A DNA stretch of 64,000 nt from contig CP126191.1 of the NCBI GenBank assembly GCA_030272155.1, forward strand, positions 8,578,501 to 8,642,500, given 5' to 3'. Shown here piece after piece: positions 36,263-46,362 of the stretch. Position 1 is the first letter of the stretch. Each line of letters opens with the position of its first letter. The notes under the pieces are model-generated. The model ran no database searches, had not been told where the DNA came from, and worked only from the letters and a program-made list of their open reading frames with translations. A program made the position numbers and the translations under genes. The stretch is from Tetradesmus obliquus. Taxonomy: Eukaryota > Chlorophyta > Chlorophyceae > Sphaeropleales > Scenedesmaceae.

Positions 36263-37746
36263 GCTGTGCATTTGCAAGCCAGCGAGACCCCTGTGGGTCA
36301 GGCATGCAACCGTGTGTCGAGCAACAACACAATGGGTACTGGCCTGCGCCTGCAGTCAAACGCATGGCAAGCTGTCACATCAGATGTTGAGCACCGCCTT
36401 TGCACCTGGCTTCCATGCACCGTGCTATTTCTCCACAGCAACAAAATGCAGCAACACGTGCTGCGTGCTGTGTGCTGTGTGGTCTGCAGGCAAATACAGC
36501 GGCGGCAGTGTGCCGGAGGGAAGCAGGTTCGCCCTTGCCGACTACAAGGTGCGCTATTTTTGAAATAGAACAGTATCTTGACTGGTTGCAAGCTACTTGA
36601 CGTCCAGTCAGATGTACCTACTGGTTCGAGTCTGAAATAGTTTACCAGCCTTGCCGATGATAAGGTGAGCAGCAGGCTTGTAGTGGCTTGCAGTGACTTG
36701 CATGAACAAGGTTTCTTTTTCCCAATGCTATTGTGCTGGAGGGTCCAGGGTTGGTGTACATGCTGCTCCTGCATCACAGCCGCAGCGCATGCCGCACCTC
36801 CAGCAGCTCCACTCCCCTGCATTTGGCATGGTACCGCAGCTGTGTCTGCACTTTTGGAGGTAAGCAACAATGAGTTGTAGGCATCTTACGCAACATGTAT
36901 GGCTGCTGTTGATGCTGCTGCATGGAACTTACATGGCTCGTGTTTGTCCCTCCACACAGCGGCCCAGCAACCATCTACAGATATTTTATATTTTATTTTA
37001 TTTTCAATTCAATGCCCTGCTGCTGCAGAGCATGGCAGAGAAGAAGCTGGTGCAGAAGCGTGCCCAGGTCGATGCAGTGGACCAGCTGAAGCCCATTGCA
37101 GAGCAGCTGGGCTGCAGCCTGGCGCAGCTGGCCCTGGCCTGGTGAGTTGATGTGGCCGCAGCAGCAGCTGGCGTGTGGAGTTGATGTGGCGGCAGCAGCA
37201 GCTGGCCTAGTCAGTTGCTGTGGCCGCAGCAGCAGCAGCTAGCCTGCAAGCAACAGGCTTGCCACAGGCAAGCAGGCAGTATCTGCATTTGCTGCCTAGT
37301 CAGCCACACCAGCTGCAGCTGCAGCTGGCCTGCAAGCACCACTGGTGCCTGGCAGCCTGGCAGGCTTGTCACGAGCAGGCGTTTCTGTCCTGTTGGAGCA
37401 GCAAAACATCAATCTGTGCTGGTGCAGAGCTGCAGCAGTCGTGCAGGGCCTGCAGCAGGAGGGATGAGTGCCTCGTGCATGAAGGTGCGAGCTGCCGATC
37501 TACTGTACAAATCTCCTTGCAGCAGCATGTGCTTGGTGCAGGTGGTGTGGCCGCCACCTGCAGGCAGCGCGCTTGCGCTTTCCGGCAAATTCTTGCACCT
37601 TACACGCAGTCAAGTTGCTGCTGGTGGGTGTGCTGATGTCAGGCAATGTGTGCTACCTGGCTGCAGGTGCCTGAAGAACCCACACGTCAGCACAGTCATT
37701 ACTGGGTCTACTCGTGTGGAGCAGGTGGGACTGGCAGCAACAGCAA

Positions 37747-37786
<40 letters not shown>

Positions 37787-38112
37787 TGCCGCTGCTGCAA
37801 CGCCAGAGAAGATTGTGGTCAAGGTTGTTGACTGATTGAACGTGTGGCTGATAAACAAAGGAATGCCTTGTGCACATGCAGCGGCTCCTTTACAACAGCC
37901 GTGGCTGTCTGTTCAAGTTGAACAGCTGCAGCTTCTGGGCATCAACGGCGCATGCCGCTGGTGCATTGTGCAGCTGTCTTCGACTGCTGCTGCTGCTGCT
38001 GCTGCTGCCGCAGATCAAGGAGAACATGGCCGCCATGCAGGTGGTGCCTAAGATCAGCGATGAGCTGCTGAAGAAGATCCACAACATCACAGAGCCAACC
38101 ATCACTGCGTGA
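31568..38112 (+). CDS. KAB1: Voltage-gated K+ channel beta subunit (aldo-keto reductase)
   Basis: Fifteen exons: 31568-31603, 31880-31939, 32169-32212, 32503-32566, 32974-33015, 33349-33417, 33769-33821, 34215-34239, 34946-35035, 35677-35789, 36165-36217, 36490-36548, 37029-37141, 37667-37724 and 38014-38112. Every phase matches, giving 325 residues, close to the 328 of plant KAB1. It starts MEYRRLGNTGLK and keeps the AKR tetrad Asp49, Tyr54 (DNAEVY), Lys82 (STK) and His122 (CHR). Family signatures include KVFWGGEGPNDTGLSRKHI, AMNWVINQGWALYWGTSEWS and EQPEYNMFARKKVE. Kv-beta proteins form cytosolic tetramers under Kv channels and bind NADPH, linking redox state to gating. Exon 8 is a 25-nt microexon. 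Several introns carry CTG tracts before the acceptor, CAG tracts after the donor, and degraded copies of splice junctions. Confidence 0.95.
32450..32479 (+). repeat. (CTG)n before Kv-beta exon 4
   Basis: A CTG run, followed by a short GC-rich break and three more CTG units, leads into the acceptor of exon 4 (32503). Confidence 0.85.
33282..33346 (+). repeat. (CTG)n(CCGCTG)n before Kv-beta exon 6
   Basis: CTG units pass into CCGCTG units and end directly at the acceptor CAG of exon 6 (33349). The hexamer is a derived expansion of the triplet. Confidence 0.9.
34605..34975 (+). repeat. Three decayed copies of the exon 9 acceptor, then the real one
   Basis: The sequence around the exon 9 acceptor (GCAGGAGACGGTGCGTGCC, true copy 34941-34975) occurs three more times upstream in the same intron at about 34605-34642, 34737-34775 and 34833-34870. 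Spacing is about 131, 97 and 108 bases. The copies carry GAAAATTGGGTC where the exon reads GAACTGGGTC, so using them would break the frame. Confidence 0.85.
35587..35650 (+). repeat. (CTG)n before Kv-beta exon 10
   Basis: About 20 CTG units with one CTGTTG interruption end some 25 bases before the acceptor of exon 10 (35677). Confidence 0.9.
36132..36261 (+). repeat. (CTG)10 and (CAG)12 flanking Kv-beta exon 11
   Basis: The 53-nt exon 11 (36165-36217) is preceded by a CTG tract at 36132-36161, touching its acceptor, and followed by a CAG tract at 36226-36261 just after its donor. The two tracts are complementary in the transcript. Confidence 0.9.
36532..36670 (+). repeat. Exon 12 donor and its intronic copy
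   Basis: The true junction (36532-36553, CTTGCCGACTACAAGGTGCG) is repeated at about 36648-36670 as CTTGCCGATGATAAGGTGAG. The copy has a better consensus donor than the original. Confidence 0.75.
37125..37232 (+). repeat. Exon 13 donor in three tandem copies
   Basis: A unit of about 35 bases starting CAGCTGG and containing the donor GGTGAGTTGATGTGG recurs at about 37166-37199 and 37199-37232, directly after the real junction at 37141/37142. The copies have lost the GT at the junction. Confidence 0.75.
37750..37785 (+). repeat. (CAG)12 near a 5' splice site
   Basis: Twelve CAG units begin 25 bases after the donor of Kv-beta intron 14. The same intron ends with (CTG)8 at 37984-38007. Confidence 0.95.
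37984..38007 (+). repeat. (CTG)8 before the last Kv-beta exon
   Basis: Eight CTG units followed by CCGCAG form the 3' end of intron 14; the last exon begins at 38014. Confidence 0.95.
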
Positions 38113-39119
38113 AGCCTTTAAGCAGTGCCGCACAGCACCTGGCAGCCCAGCCTGAGCCTGCAGCTGAGCAAGAGACAGATTGAACCATGTTGGTAATTGG
38201 TGGCGGTTGTTGCAGCAGCTGCAAAGCTGCCGCGTCGCGTTGTGCATCGATCATGTGGTGTGCAGTCTGCTTGCATGAGGGCTGCTGTGTGTCAACACAT
38301 GCAGCTTCAAGGGTCGTGCTTGTTGTGGTGTGCGCAAGTTGGTGCAGCATGGCTGTTGAGCAGCAAGCTGCTGTTCATGGCCAGCCAGTAGAGTTTCGCT
38401 CCCCCTGGTAACAAAAAAAGCAGCAAGCACGCGTCGTGAGCATGTTCAGCCATGCACCAACACTGTTTGATCTTTAATGTGCAAGCTGCGTGTGGTTTGT
38501 GACGGTGTTTCTGAAATGGCCAGACAAGGACAGCTTCTGTCAGGTGGCCCGCCTGCAGGCGGCGGTTCATTGCCAGATTCCTTTCACGGAGACAGCGTAG
38601 TGGTGTTTTGCTGCAGTCACAATCATAGAAGTGCATGGTCAACTTTTTGCCCCCGCGCGTCTTGTTGTGACCGTCTCCACGCAGAAACTTCGTGGCTGTT
38701 CACCTCCACCAGCACAATCTCAGCACCATGGTGTGCAAAACCTTGGACTATGTTACGGCACCACCGCCTGTGCTAAGCGACCGATATGACGCAAGTTTTA
38801 CCTCAAAGCAACGTAGTTAGTTAAACGTTTTGAGCACTCGCACATAAACGATACTGTGGATTCTTCAAATGAAACCCTAAAACGCACGGTAAACGCATCG
38901 TTGCCAGACGCTAGGTTCACCTGATCTCCATCACTTGATTCGTGTGAATGCTTTAGCACTCAGCAAGCAGAGAGCCGCTTACCCAGCGAGTCATAAGCTG
39001 TCTGCCACGCAATTTCACACTACACGCAATCATTCGTGCATCGTGAGCACTCAAGCACCTTGGCTTCTGTGGGCTCGCTACAGGCTTCCTTTTCAAACGC
39101 TTTGCTGATTACATCAGGC
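38113..39119. other. Gap between Kv-beta and coiled-coil genes
   Basis: No gene seen. It contains a short SINE-like 3' end at 38386-38420. 38800-39119 is less G/T-skewed and is the likely promoter and 5' UTR of the following gene. Confidence 0.5.
38386..38420 (+). mobile_element. SINE-like 3' fragment
   Basis: CCAGTAGAGTTTCGCTCCCC followed by CTGGTAACAAAAAAAG matches the last 35-40 bases of the repeat at 15757-16080. Only the 3' end is recognisable, as expected for a 5'-truncated copy. Confidence 0.45.
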
Positions 39120-42100
39120 ATGGCAGCGAACAAGGCCGATCAGAAGCAGCAGCAGGCTAGCAAGCCTACACTACCCGCACTATGGTCACCGAGATGTCCA
39201 GCTGCATGTCCAGGCATGTCCAGTGGCATGGTGTGCAACTGGACATGCCACATGGCATGTCCAGTGTGAGACTGGACATGGCCATGTCCAGTGTGCTGCT
39301 GGACATTGAGTAGGTGACTGGACACGGTACTGGACACGGCAACTGGATTTTCATAAACTGCAATATTACCATTATCTCAATGTGTTTGATGCAGTAAACA
39401 AGTGTTCGCGGCAGGACAGCGAGGTCGAGGTGCTTGGGTTGGCGCCCTCGACCCCCTGGTACCAAGTCACTGCAGCTGCAACTGCTAAGTGCGCAAGTGA
39501 CCCATGGGCTGTAACACAATCAGCATGTAGCTGCTGCAACACAAACAGAAGCTGGCAGCTGCTGCAATCACAGCAACATCAACAGCACGCAGCTGCTGCA
39601 TGACAGCAAAGGCACCCATGGCCAGCTGCTGCAATCACAACATAAGCAGTGAGGACACCACACGGAAAAGTTGCCAAGAACTGCATTGACGAGACTGCGT
39701 CTCTACCACTTGTACAGATTATGCCTATGGCAGTACACGCGCAACTGCATTTACTGTGCATCCTGTTGCAGGCAGCGCCAGCACAGCAATGCACCAGCTG
39801 CCACTACTGCTGCATGCCACCATCTGACAACGAAAACATATAAGTTCCAGCAGCTGCAGATCGCGCACTGGTGTCTGCGTAGCCGGCAGCAGCTGCGAGT
39901 TGGCAGGCTGCCACTGCCTGCATTGATCACAAGTGTAGCGGTTGTTTCAAAGAACACCCCTGCAGCAGTGCAGCAGAAACATAGCAGCTACACTTGGATT
40001 TGCATGCTGCAGTGTAGGATGTGGCACTTGTTGAGGTTGGCGTTATCTTAATCAAGGTCTGGGCCGACCGGCGTTTAAACAAAAGCAAATTTGCGCGTTG
40101 ATTGGCGCCCGCCACGTACCACTACATGCAACATTACAGAGCAGCAGCGTCTTAAGCACCAACATAATCGCTGCCGCTGAATCGCACATATGAGGCAAAC
40201 TGCTTGCATTGCCATACACCGCTCAAGCTCACCAGGAAGTGCATCAGCCATGCCACGCTGCCGGACAGTCGGCCCCTGTGTCCCTACAGGGAAGGTCTGC
40301 GCACCAACAGAGGTCTCAAGTCAATATATCGCACATGCGGTCTCCAAGCAGGCTGTCTGCTGCTGCACTAGATACAGTGGCGCCATGCTGACTGCAATCA
40401 AGTAGGACCCATGCGCGCAGGGAGAAACAGCTGGATGGGTGGCGCGCACACCACATGGGGGGCATTGCGAGCAAGTATGGTGTGTGTGAAGTGCGTCGCA
40501 AGCACGTTTCACATTATGCAACTGCTGGCCTGCTGGGCACGCTGTCTGCTGCGTGCGTATGTTCATGTGCGCGTTGCCAAGAATGATCACGACAAGCCCT
40601 ACAGCAAGCCACATGCTCTTAATTGGGAGAGCTGTCACTTCACAGCAGCAGCAGCAGTAGCAGCAGCGGCAGCAGCTGTGACCTTCTACCTGTTTCTTAT
40701 TCTGACCTACCTGTGATGCTGGGAGATGGGCAACTGGCGGGAGCCTGCACACAGCAGCAGCAGCGCAGGTAACACACAACGCACCTGTGGACAGCCTGCA
40801 TGCACCCAGCCTCTACAGCTGACATAGCACGGCTGATGCTGCTGCATCTGATACTGATCTTGATCTGGTGATGGTGTGATCATTCCTGCGGCAGTACTGC
40901 TGCACTGCTGCAACTGTAGCTGCTGCTGCTGCTGTGAGCTGGGCGCCCTAGCAGCAGCAGGGCTGTTGCTGTCGTTACAGCCGCTGCTGATCTGGGTAAG
41001 AGTCGCTCACCATGTCATCAAAGTATCAAGATAAGCAGTAGCAGCTCCATGCGCTTTCTACAGCATTGATGTCCTGCAGGATCAACATTGCAGCTGCATA
41101 GTGCTTCAAGGACTGCTGCTGCTCAATGAGCAGGCATCTGCAGCCTGACAAAAGCTCAATAACCGCATTGATCTGTTGTTATTCAAGATCGCTTTCAGCG
41201 ATGGTCTCTGCCAGTGGGCACGCGCTCGCAGTCTGTTTCAGCCCCGTGCACCATATGCAACGCAGCTGCAGTGCGCGACACAGGTGCGATCGCTGTAATG
41301 TGTCAGCAGTGATCATTTGATCATCATTTGCAGCTGTATGCTTGCCAGTAGATGAACAGTTCACGGCGTATGCCATCTGGCCATTTTGTATTTTAACACA
41401 TGACATACCTTGCTGCATTACGCAATGGGGCTGTACGAGCCGTTAAACGTTTTTCATTTGATGTACACGATGGTTTTGGAAAGGCTGCTGCTTCGGCAGC
41501 GGGGAAGTGGTGCAATGCTATAGTGACATGCTGATCTTCGCCGTGAGGCACTGTCGTGCCATAAGACACCATAACTGTTGATTAATAGGAAGAGACTTTA
41601 CCATCTCGCACACTTTGGTGTGAATATCAAGCCGGTGCGGACGTGATATCGACAAACCCTACAGCAAGCCCATGGGCTGGCCAGCTGACGTGCTTGCTGT
41701 TCAGTGACACAGTATAAGCGGCATACATGCAATAACATCTACTTGCGGCGTTTCAGCCGGGTTTCGAGCGTACAATGCATCAGCAGCAGCACATGTCCAG
41801 TTGCAGGCAGACTGCCAGTCCAGTGACCTGCAACTGGACATGCAAACCCACCAACTGGACACGATTTGGTGCCATTGGACATGCCTGGACATGCAGCTGG
41901 ACATCTCGGTGACCATAGTGCCGCCTTGCCAAAGTTTCATGCACTCGACACAGACAGCCAGGACCAGCAGGATGCGCCTGCAGCGCCGCAGTATAACCTA
42001 ATGTCCAAGCTGCAGTCGGTGCTGGAGGCTGATGACGATGAGGATGAGACTGGCTTTGAAGACTTGCAGGCAAGCTGACTGGTCATGCAGCAGCTGCAGC

Positions 42101-42925
42101 TGCCACAGCAACTCCAGCCGCGGCAGCAGTTGTGACCAGCCATGATGTTGTTTGTGTGGATCATACAGGGATACATCTTCTGGAAAAGACGGGGATTGCC
42201 TATGCCGTCGTTTTAATGTTTTCGGCAGTGTATCTGCTGCTGTTGCTGGCTGCAGGTGGCGCTGCAGCGTGTCATCAAGAACAAGGCAGCCAAGCAGCAG
42301 CAGAAGCAGCATGCAATCCTTCAGGAGATACACGCATCGTTTACAACCCAGGTGCGCGCTGCTACAGAATTTGATGCATATCAGGTGGCAGCTCCAAGGT
42401 TTCCCTTGCATGGTTTGGCCTGCAGGACTGTCCGTGCCCTTGTTTGACGCACAGCAGTGCTGTCAGCACTTGTGTTGGCAGCGTAGCAGCTGAAACGCCT
42501 GACATGCAGCATGCTTGTGCTGCAAACACTCTAACCACATGCGCCTGTAGTCGTTCACTGTACATGTGTGTATGTCTTGGTATTTCTGCAAGCAGCTGGT
42601 AACCTGCTGTGGCAGTAGTGGCAGCTGCCACAGGTGCTGCTGCCAGCAACAGCCCGAACTGCTGCCAGCAACAGCCCGAACTGAAGCAACCCCACTCCTG
42701 GCGCCAGCAGGCATCTTGCTTTCAACTATGTGTTGTTGACACAGGAATCGCATCAGTTGCATGCGAGCATGCTATTACAGCATCCAAGAACTTTACAGTA
42801 AACATGTGTTGTGAACACACCAGTCAACATGTGTACCAGCGTAAACGATGCCGAATGCCGCTTGGGAATCTGTAGCCCTGGCACGGTGTCGGCGCTTGTC
42901 GTGCTGCAGATTTTGTTTACAGTTG

Positions 42926-42965
<40 letters not shown>

Positions 42966-44875
42966 GCGCAGCACAAGGCGCTGGAAGCAGCGGTGGCCAA
43001 GGACGCCAAGGATGGTGCTGCGCTAGCCACCAGCACCTTTGTGAGCCTCAACAAGAAGCTCAGCGAGAAGTTCAAGCACATCGAGGCGCTCAACGCCAAG
43101 TACCAGCAGGTGCGGCGGGCACTGCACGCCTGAGGCGTGCCGAGGACTAGGCACGCTGCAGATGTGCACAGATGTGACGCGGCCTGATGAGTAGTGCATG
43201 TTGATGTGTAACGGCGTACCTTTGGAAGGCCGGCAGCAGGTCAGCTGGTTGCTGGCTGTGCCTGCAGCAGCTGTGCTTTGCAGCAGTGGTTGCTGGCTGT
43301 GCGACGGCTTGGAGCTGCTCCGGCTGCTAGCACAGGCAAGATGTCCGAGGTGCCTTTCTTGCAGACACTGCCGAGTGTCATAACAAACTTTCCTTTCGGT
43401 GCTTCCTCGTGCGCCGTGCAGGACCTGCACGGCTCCTGGGAGGAGTACAACGAGCTGTACAGTCAGCTGGAGGACACAAAGGACCAGGTGGGGCGGTGTG
43501 CTTTCTGCACATGGACGGACAATACTATACGTAAAGGCACACTGCTTGGGGTGTCAGCTGGCGTGCCACATGGTGTCCCCAGTTTGCATGGGTGCGTGCA
43601 GGGACGCCAATGCGAGGGCCCTCCATGCTGACACACGGGCTGCATCTGGAAGCATGCAAGCAGGGTAGCGATACATCCTACAAGGAAAGTGAGAAATCGA
43701 CGGGTGTGAGGCATTGAGACGGTCCATCTCGCAGGGAATCAGGGGCACCCGTCGTGAGCTTCGGGCTGTGCTGCAAGGGAATGCAGGAGCTGGCAGGAGG
43801 GAAGAACAGCTGCAGCAGCTGGGCCGCAGCTGAGCAACACACCTGTAAACTGCAGACGCAACAGGACGATGCACTTGCATTTGGCCTTAAATGCGTCAGC
43901 AGCATACCCTGTCGGTCCTCAGGCTTTGATGTTCTTGTGCGCCGCAGAGTCTCAACATTTGACAGTATGCTCTTGTGGCTGCATCTTCACTGGCCCCTGC
44001 TCCAGTGCAGCTCACCGTGTTGTTCCGCTGCATGCATAGCCTGCAACGACAGCACCCTGGTGGTTCCAAAACAGGATTATCGCCGCTCGCCGGCTCAACG
44101 CGCGCATCACATGCGCAATTACGCATCCGACGTGGTCCGCAGGACTCTGTGGGTGTCTAAGTTTGATCTTGTGCATCACCCCTGCCACCGCTGCCACCGC
44201 TGCCACCCCTGCCCGCAGGTGCTGGGAGTGGCTGAGAAGCGGCGCGCCGCACTGAAGCGCAAGCTGGCCGCGCTGCAGGCCTCGGCAAACGAGAAGCTGG
44301 CTGATGCTGAGCGCAAGGTGGCCAAGATCAACCAGCAGGCCTCAAAGCTGCCCAGCCTGGGTAAGTGTGCATACATCCTCACCAGTATGCGTTGCAAGTT
44401 GAAGTTGACAGCTGGACCTGCTGCTGCTGCTGCTGCTCCTGCGTGCAGTTTGGTCGGCACCTGCGGCATGATGCGAGTGCCGGTGCACACCTCACACTTC
44501 CTGCTGGTGCACACCTCACACTTCCTGCTGGTGCACACCTCACACTTCCTGCTGGTGCACACCTCACACTTCCTGCTGGTGCACACCTCACACTTCCTGC
44601 TGGTGCACACCTCACACTTCCTGGCTAGAACGGTGATGTAGGCCACACAAGCACCAGCTGACCGGCTTGTGCTTGTGCAGCCTTCCGCATGGTTGTTGCT
44701 GTTGATTGCTTCGCGTTGATTGCTTCCTTTCAGCTGGCTGTGCCTCATCTGCACTTTATATTTATCGGCATTTCCAGCTAGCAATGGCTTCAGGCCCAAC
44801 GCTGCTGCTGCTGCTTTCTTACTGCTGCCCCTTCCTGCAGGCAACGTGCTCAAGGCAGCCTTCATGCAGGCTTGA
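39120..44875 (+). CDS. Small coiled-coil protein, split by a CACTA element
   Basis: Coding parts are 39120-39177 (flank of the element), 41924-42069, 42256-42351, 42972-43109, 43422-43487, 44219-44360 and 44841-44875. If the element is spliced out at GT 39185 and AG 41918, the product has 230 residues; without the element the exon would encode 226. It is acidic near the start (LEADDDEDETGFEDL) and then almost wholly charged coiled coil (KALEAAVAKDAKDGAA, EKFKHIEALNAKYQQ, ALKRKLAALQASANEKLADA), ending KLPSLGNVLKAAFMQA. The pattern recalls Cor1/Xlr/Xmr (SYCP3-like) chromosome-axis proteins, but that is a weak guess; no function is claimed. The intron after 42069 has a GC donor (CAG|GCAAGC), with no in-frame GT alternative before a stop. 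Confidence 0.7.
39178..41920. mobile_element. CACTA (EnSpm) DNA transposon, apparently non-autonomous
   Basis: The ends are perfect 45-bp inverted repeats, 39178-39222 and 41876-41920, beginning CACTATGGTCACCGAG. The flanking bases are CCG on both sides (39175-39177 and 41921-41923), the 3-bp target duplication expected for CACTA elements. Just inside both ends the motif CATGTCCAG/CTGGACATG is repeated in both directions many times, like the transposase-binding subterminal arrays of EnSpm. The 2.3-kb interior has no transposase-like frame, so it should need a helper. Intact ends and a clean duplication suggest fairly recent insertion. It sits in the first coding exon of the coiled-coil gene; removing it restores the frame exactly. 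Confidence 0.9.
42638..42681 (+). repeat. 22-bp tandem duplication in an intron
   Basis: CTGCTGCCAGCAACAGCCCG is repeated twice head to tail inside the intron between coiled-coil exons at 42256-42351 and 42972-43109. Confidence 0.85.
42929..42963 (+). repeat. (CTG)n before a coiled-coil gene exon
   Basis: Eleven or so CTG units end eight bases before the acceptor of the exon starting at 42972. Confidence 0.9.
44480..44622 (+). repeat. 24-bp minisatellite, six copies
   Basis: Six head-to-tail copies of a 24-bp unit starting near CTGGTGCACACCTCACACTT lie in the intron between coiled-coil exons 44219-44360 and 44841-44875. Copies are essentially identical. Because 24 is a multiple of three, several frames stay open through it, but it lies after a consensus GTAAGT donor and is not part of the protein. 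Confidence 0.95.
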
Positions 44876-46362
44876 GGTGCTGCCTGCAATCGTGGCTGTT
44901 CTGAAACACCAACACGGTAGCTGCGCTGGAATAGGCACCAAGGCCAGCTAAGCGCTGGTTGCTGTGTTGGTGCTTCATGCTATTGTGCTCCTTGTGGGGG
45001 CGTGGCTGTAGCTCCACATGCCTTGGACGCATAATGTTGTTGAAGGAAAGACTGGGTACAATTACTACTATCCCCCATGAGCGGAATAGCGGCTCGCTGG
45101 GCTAGTGCCTGGGGTCGGGTTCAGTCCCGAAAGTGTATTGTATTGTATTGTTGTCGACATGCGGCTGCAGCCGGGATCAGCTCTAGCCTGGCACTGCCCT
45201 GGCAGGGTTCATTGCAGGAGGCATGTTGGGCGGCGTGAGCTTCTGGCGGTTTGTGGTATTCAACATTGTGACAAGAATGTAGTAGGCGCAGCATGTGTGG
45301 GCGTGGCAGCGTCCTGCAGAGAGGGCTGCAGGGGGTGGGGCCCTGGCCTGGCCTGCCTGCGCTGCTGTGGATGATCCTGCGCAACACTGCGTATATATGC
45401 GCGCATGGATTGCGTAATGCACCACGAGGCAGCCTCAGCTCTTCAAATGCAATGCTCATCATCAAGCCATAGCATCAACGCCAAATGCAATGCTGTGACT
45501 TTTGAGTACGGCGATCCACTCAGGGTATGGGTATGTCATGGATGTTTTTTACGCGCCTAGCCAGCCATGGCTGGGCTGGCTCAGCCGATACACGTCCCTC
45601 AGGGCAAGGGGGCACAGGTGATGTATGACCTGCTTGCACGTTGTAAACCTTTTATACAGAGTGCATTGTTCTGCATGCTAGTGTCGAGTCCGGAGTCCGG
45701 ATCCTTTCACATGGCGCACTCAGTGACTGCGCTGGCTGGCAGCCAGCCCTCAGTCACTAATGTGTGTGGCATACGTGTACTGAGACTGGGCTGCTGGCAC
45801 ATACATACCTGCTCCATATTTAACCTCCCTGCAATCTTTATGTCAAGGCGCCAGCATCAGGCTGCTGCAGCAGCCCTGCCAGCTGGCAGTCACTGACTGA
45901 GGTGTGTTCTACAACAACACCAGCACAACATGAGGAGGGTGTGCAGCCTGCTTCGATCCAGCCATTGTGAGAAAATATAAAAGCCTTTACAATGGTTTCC
46001 GTGCTAGCCATGCAGGAGTTTTCAGGGTTGGTCAACCTCTTACTGCAATGAGCAGTACTAAAGACAGCTTGCGCACTTTGCCACGCCACCCCAACCCAAG
46101 AGCTTGGACATAAATTGTTTAAGATGCTGTTGCCGTCACCTTCAGTTGAATGCAGGCCGGATGTGGAAGATGACCTGGCCATTTGACGCTGCGTCAGCTC
46201 GGCCGCATACCATCGCCCCTAACATTAGAAGTAGCCCGCCACCCTGTCGATGCGCTCAGAAACTAGAGCGATTAGCCGAAATGGCGCCTGCATCACATCA
46301 TCCCTTATCCTAGAACATTAGGCCTGGCAATATACACTACAACGCCCCCTGCAGCCGTCAAG
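44876..46362. other. Gap between coiled-coil and ankyrin genes
   Basis: No gene seen. A short tRNA-like stretch with GGGTTCAGTCCCG at about 45116-45128 followed by a (TATTG)n run at 45135-45152 could be a remnant of a second SINE type. 45900-46362 is the likely promoter of the ankyrin gene. Confidence 0.45.

Noticed and set aside
38870-38885. Telomere-like ACCCTAAAAC
   Set aside because: A single short match, not an array.
39340-41780. Transposase inside the CACTA element
   Set aside because: No frame shows transposase motifs; the longest ones are short and compositional.
44480-44622. Possible CRISPR-like or surface-repeat protein array
   Set aside because: Copies are head to tail with no spacers, and the array lies after a consensus donor inside an intron of a nuclear gene.
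45075-45155. Possible tRNA gene or SINE head
   Set aside because: GGGTTCAGTCCCG resembles a T-arm, but the B box lacks a base and no acceptor stem or anticodon arm can be drawn; kept only as a comment.
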